Position numbers and translations under genes: made by a program
Notes under the pieces: model-generated
What the model was told of the DNA's origin: nothing
The model's database searches: none
The model's input: the letters and a program-made list of their open reading frames with translations, nothing else
Part shown: positions 14,303-16,016 of the stretch, piece by piece
How the letters are laid out: the number at the start of each line of letters is the position of its first letter
Position numbering within the stretch: the stretch's first letter is position 1
Source of the DNA: Bacteroidetes bacterium UBA7368
GTDB lineage: Bacteria > Bacteroidota > Rhodothermia > Rhodothermales > UBA10348
NCBI GenBank assembly: GCA_002469915.1
Contig: DKOG01000282.1
Location: 1-16,016 of the forward strand
Direction of reading: 5' to 3'
Length of the DNA stretch: 16,016 nt

Positions 14303-16016
14303 GTGACCTTGAACAGCCTACCTCAACACCTAAAAGAGCGCGTGAGACTGCTTTCGGAGCATCCTTTGCAAGAGGAGGGTACTTATGTGCTCTACTGGAT
14401 GCATCATGCGGTTAGAGATTATGAGAACCCCGCTTTAGATACTGCCATTCATATGGCTTCGACGCTGGATATTCCGCTTTTAGTGTATCAGGGTCTATCG
14501 GGAGCACATCGATTCAATTCTGACCGTCATTTCACCTTCATTTTAGAGGGGGCGCGCGATGTTGCGGCTCAGTTTGAAAAGAGAGGAATCCGGTATGCAT
14601 TCCATCTTGATGCTGATTCATCTGCAGGTAGTCCTCTGTATTCTTTGGGGCAGCAAGCCGCGGTCGTGATTACAGAAGATTATCCAGCTCCGCCGTTTCC
14701 TAGGTGGATAAAGCGATTAGCCGATCAGATAACCCCTCCAGTGTGGGCAGTGGATAGCCACTGCATCATTCCCATGCAGAGTATCGGGAAGTGGTATTCT
14801 CGGGCCTATCATTTCAGAAACAAGATTGGGTCGAATGCCTGGGAGCGGGCCGCGCGTAATTGGCCAGAGGCGGCATCGACCCCTAAGTATTTCAGTGAGG
14901 AATTGTCTTGGGATGTGCTTGATTGGGAGACAGTTTCTATTGCGGACCTGTGTGCTTCATGCGATATAGATCATTCTATAGGACCCATTCATCACACCCC
15001 GGGAGGCATGATGGCGGGACATGCACGTTGGAGTGCATTTCTGGAAAAAGGTATAAGCCGGTATGATAAGACCAGAAATGACCCAACCTTGAGCCTTCCA
15101 TCAGGAGTAAGTCGGCTTAGTGCCTATCTGCATCACGGACATGTTTCGCCCTTTACCGTTGCGCGAGATGCGGTTAGAGAAGCCTCGTCTGGAGCGCACA
15201 AGTTTCTGGATGAACTACTGATTTGGAGAGAATTGGCGTTTAATCTCTGCTTCCACAATAACAATGTCGAAGAGGTTAGCATTTTACCGCAATGGGTTCA
15301 TGATTCGTTTGAGCGTCATTTGCAGGATGAACGAGAGAAGGTGTACGATTGGGAGGACTTTGCATCCGGTCGCACAGGGGATGCGCTATGGAATCTGGCA
15401 CAGCAGTCTCTGCGTATCCATGGCGAGCTTCACAATAATGTCCGGATGACATGGGGTAAAGCTGTCCTCAACTGGACGGCCTCTCCGCAGGAATCCCTAG
15501 ATATTCTATTGGACCTTAACAATCGGTATTCGCTTGATGGGTCTGATCCGAATTCCTACGCGGGCATTTTGTGGTGTCTGGGTCTTTTGGATCGCCCATT
15601 TCCTCCAGAAAAGCCGATTTTGGGATTGGTGAGACCGCGCTCCTCCGCAAGGCACCAATCTCGCATTGATATGTCTCGGTATGCGCGTCAGCTAGAGAGA
15701 TTTCCACGCATGCAGTCTCTAAAGGTGGCCATAATTGGAGCAGGAGTAGCTGGTTTGGCCGCGGCGAGAACATTGCAGGACAATGGGTGCGCCGTGACGG
15801 TGTTTGATAGAGGTCGAAAACCGGGAGGACGATTGGCTTCCATTGAGGTCTCCGGTCATCACGTGGATTTAGGAGCCCCTGTTCTATCATTCAAAGATCC
15901 GCGACTGCGGCTTTGGGTCGAGTCTTGGCATAAGAAAGGGCTGATTCAAGATTGGGTGGTCAGAGAAGCAGATTGGAGCTCGTTCGATGGACGCGTTGAC
16001 GCACCAACCTTGCGTC
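14303..16016 (+). CDS. Class II-type DNA photolyase fused to an FAD-dependent oxidoreductase, N-terminal part
   Basis: The frame is open without a stop from GTG 14303 to the window's right edge, at least 571 codons, and is cut there. Residues about 1-460 are a class II CPD photolyase: YVLYWMHHAVRDYENPAL near 28-45, an HRFNSDRHFTFILEGARD stretch, SRLSAYLHHGHVSP at about 270-283 in the FAD pocket, LLIWRELAFN near 304-313 and NNRYSLDGSDPNSYAG. W363, W384 and W391 are spaced 21 and 7, as in the Trp electron-transfer chain of class II enzymes (Methanosarcina mazei W360, W381, W388, from memory). After a short linker, residue 473 begins a second flavoprotein domain: LKVAIIGAGVAGLAAARTL (G479-x-G481-x-x-G484) followed by DRGRKPGGRLAS, as in renalase/amine-oxidase-like proteins. 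The photolyase repairs pyrimidine dimers with blue light; the fused domain could use NAD(P)H to reduce flavin, but that is inference. Alternative starts are TTG 14279 and TTG 14309. Confidence 0.9.
   Translation, partial: MTLNSLPQHLKERVRLLSEHPLQEEGTYVLYWMHHAVRDYENPALDTAIHMASTLDIPLLVYQGLSGAHRFNSDRHFTFILEGARDVAAQFEKRGIRYAFHLDADSSAGSPLYSLGQQAAVVITEDYPAPPFPRWIKRLADQITPPVWAVDSHCIIPMQSIGKWYSRAYHFRNKIGSNAWERAARNWPEAASTPKYFSEELSWDVLDWETVSIADLCASCDIDHSIGPIHHTPGGMMAGHARWSAFLEKGISRYDKTRNDPTLSLPSGVSRLSAYLHHGHVSPFTVARDAVREASSGAHKFLDELLIWRELAFNLCFHNNNVEEVSILPQWVHDSFERHLQDEREKVYDWEDFASGRTGDALWNLAQQSLRIHGELHNNVRMTWGKAVLNWTASPQESLDILLDLNNRYSLDGSDPNSYAGILWCLGLLDRPFPPEKPILGLVRPRSSARHQSRIDMSRYARQLERFPRMQSLKVAIIGAGVAGLAAARTLQDNGCAVTVFDRGRKPGGRLASIEVSGHHVDLGAPVLSFKDPRLRLWVESWHKKGLIQDWVVREADWSSFDGRVDAPTLR

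Noticed and set aside
1..16016. Searches by eye for tRNAs, rRNA, CRISPR arrays, insertion sequences and attachment sites
   Set aside because: No cloverleaf, regularly spaced repeats, transposase motifs or terminal repeats were seen; the gene content looks chromosomal throughout.

Overview
The window is a compact bacterial chromosome segment with roughly balanced base composition. It carries 13 genes, at least one of them broken, and no rRNA, tRNA, CRISPR array or recognisable mobile element. Several things suggest a marine, aerobic member of the Rhodothermota/Balneolota/Bacteroidota assemblage: a PVC-type dehydrogenase lipoprotein paired with a ThuA-like lipoprotein, an orphan MacB/FtsX-type permease, and a B12-type light regulator next to a class II photolyase. 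This placement is inferred from gene content only and is not certain.

Region 1 (1-3606). The C-terminal part of SelO (protein adenylyltransferase) is followed by a small class II aldolase/adducin-family protein. Convergent to these is a two-gene minus-strand unit: a TIM-barrel PEP-hydrolase-family protein (2743-3606), then a Tm-1-like/UPF0261 protein (1494-2711). These two domains are fused in the plant Tm-1 protein.

Region 2 (3607-7858). A plus-strand pair of exported lipoproteins: a ThuA-like protein, then a 966-residue multidomain protein. The larger one joins an SGNH-hydrolase-like domain, a PVC-type dehydrogenase beta-propeller, a HEAT-like segment and a C-terminal type-1 copper (cupredoxin) domain. 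The pair probably acts on carbohydrate-derived substrates in the envelope, passing electrons through copper rather than the haem domain often found in relatives.

Region 3 (7917-10698). A minus-strand MacB/FtsX-type ABC transporter permease is interrupted by a single in-frame amber codon inside its first membrane helix. Beyond it lies a short spacer containing a strong minus-strand terminator that closes the next unit.

Region 4 (10634-16016) is the most interesting part: a probable light-response locus. A CarH/LitR-like regulator with a B12-binding photosensory region heads a plus-strand series: DUF429 protein (1-nt overlap with the regulator), an SDR-type oxidoreductase lacking the usual catalytic Tyr, and a long open frame running off the window. 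That last frame fuses a class II-type photolyase to an FAD-dependent oxidoreductase. Divergent from the regulator is a translationally coupled pair, 6-pyruvoyl-tetrahydropterin synthase and a SOUL haem-binding protein. A good sigma70-type promoter and an 8-8-8 inverted repeat sit upstream of the regulator. The simplest model is that light-triggered loss of B12-dependent repression turns on DNA photorepair together with flavin, pterin and haem functions.
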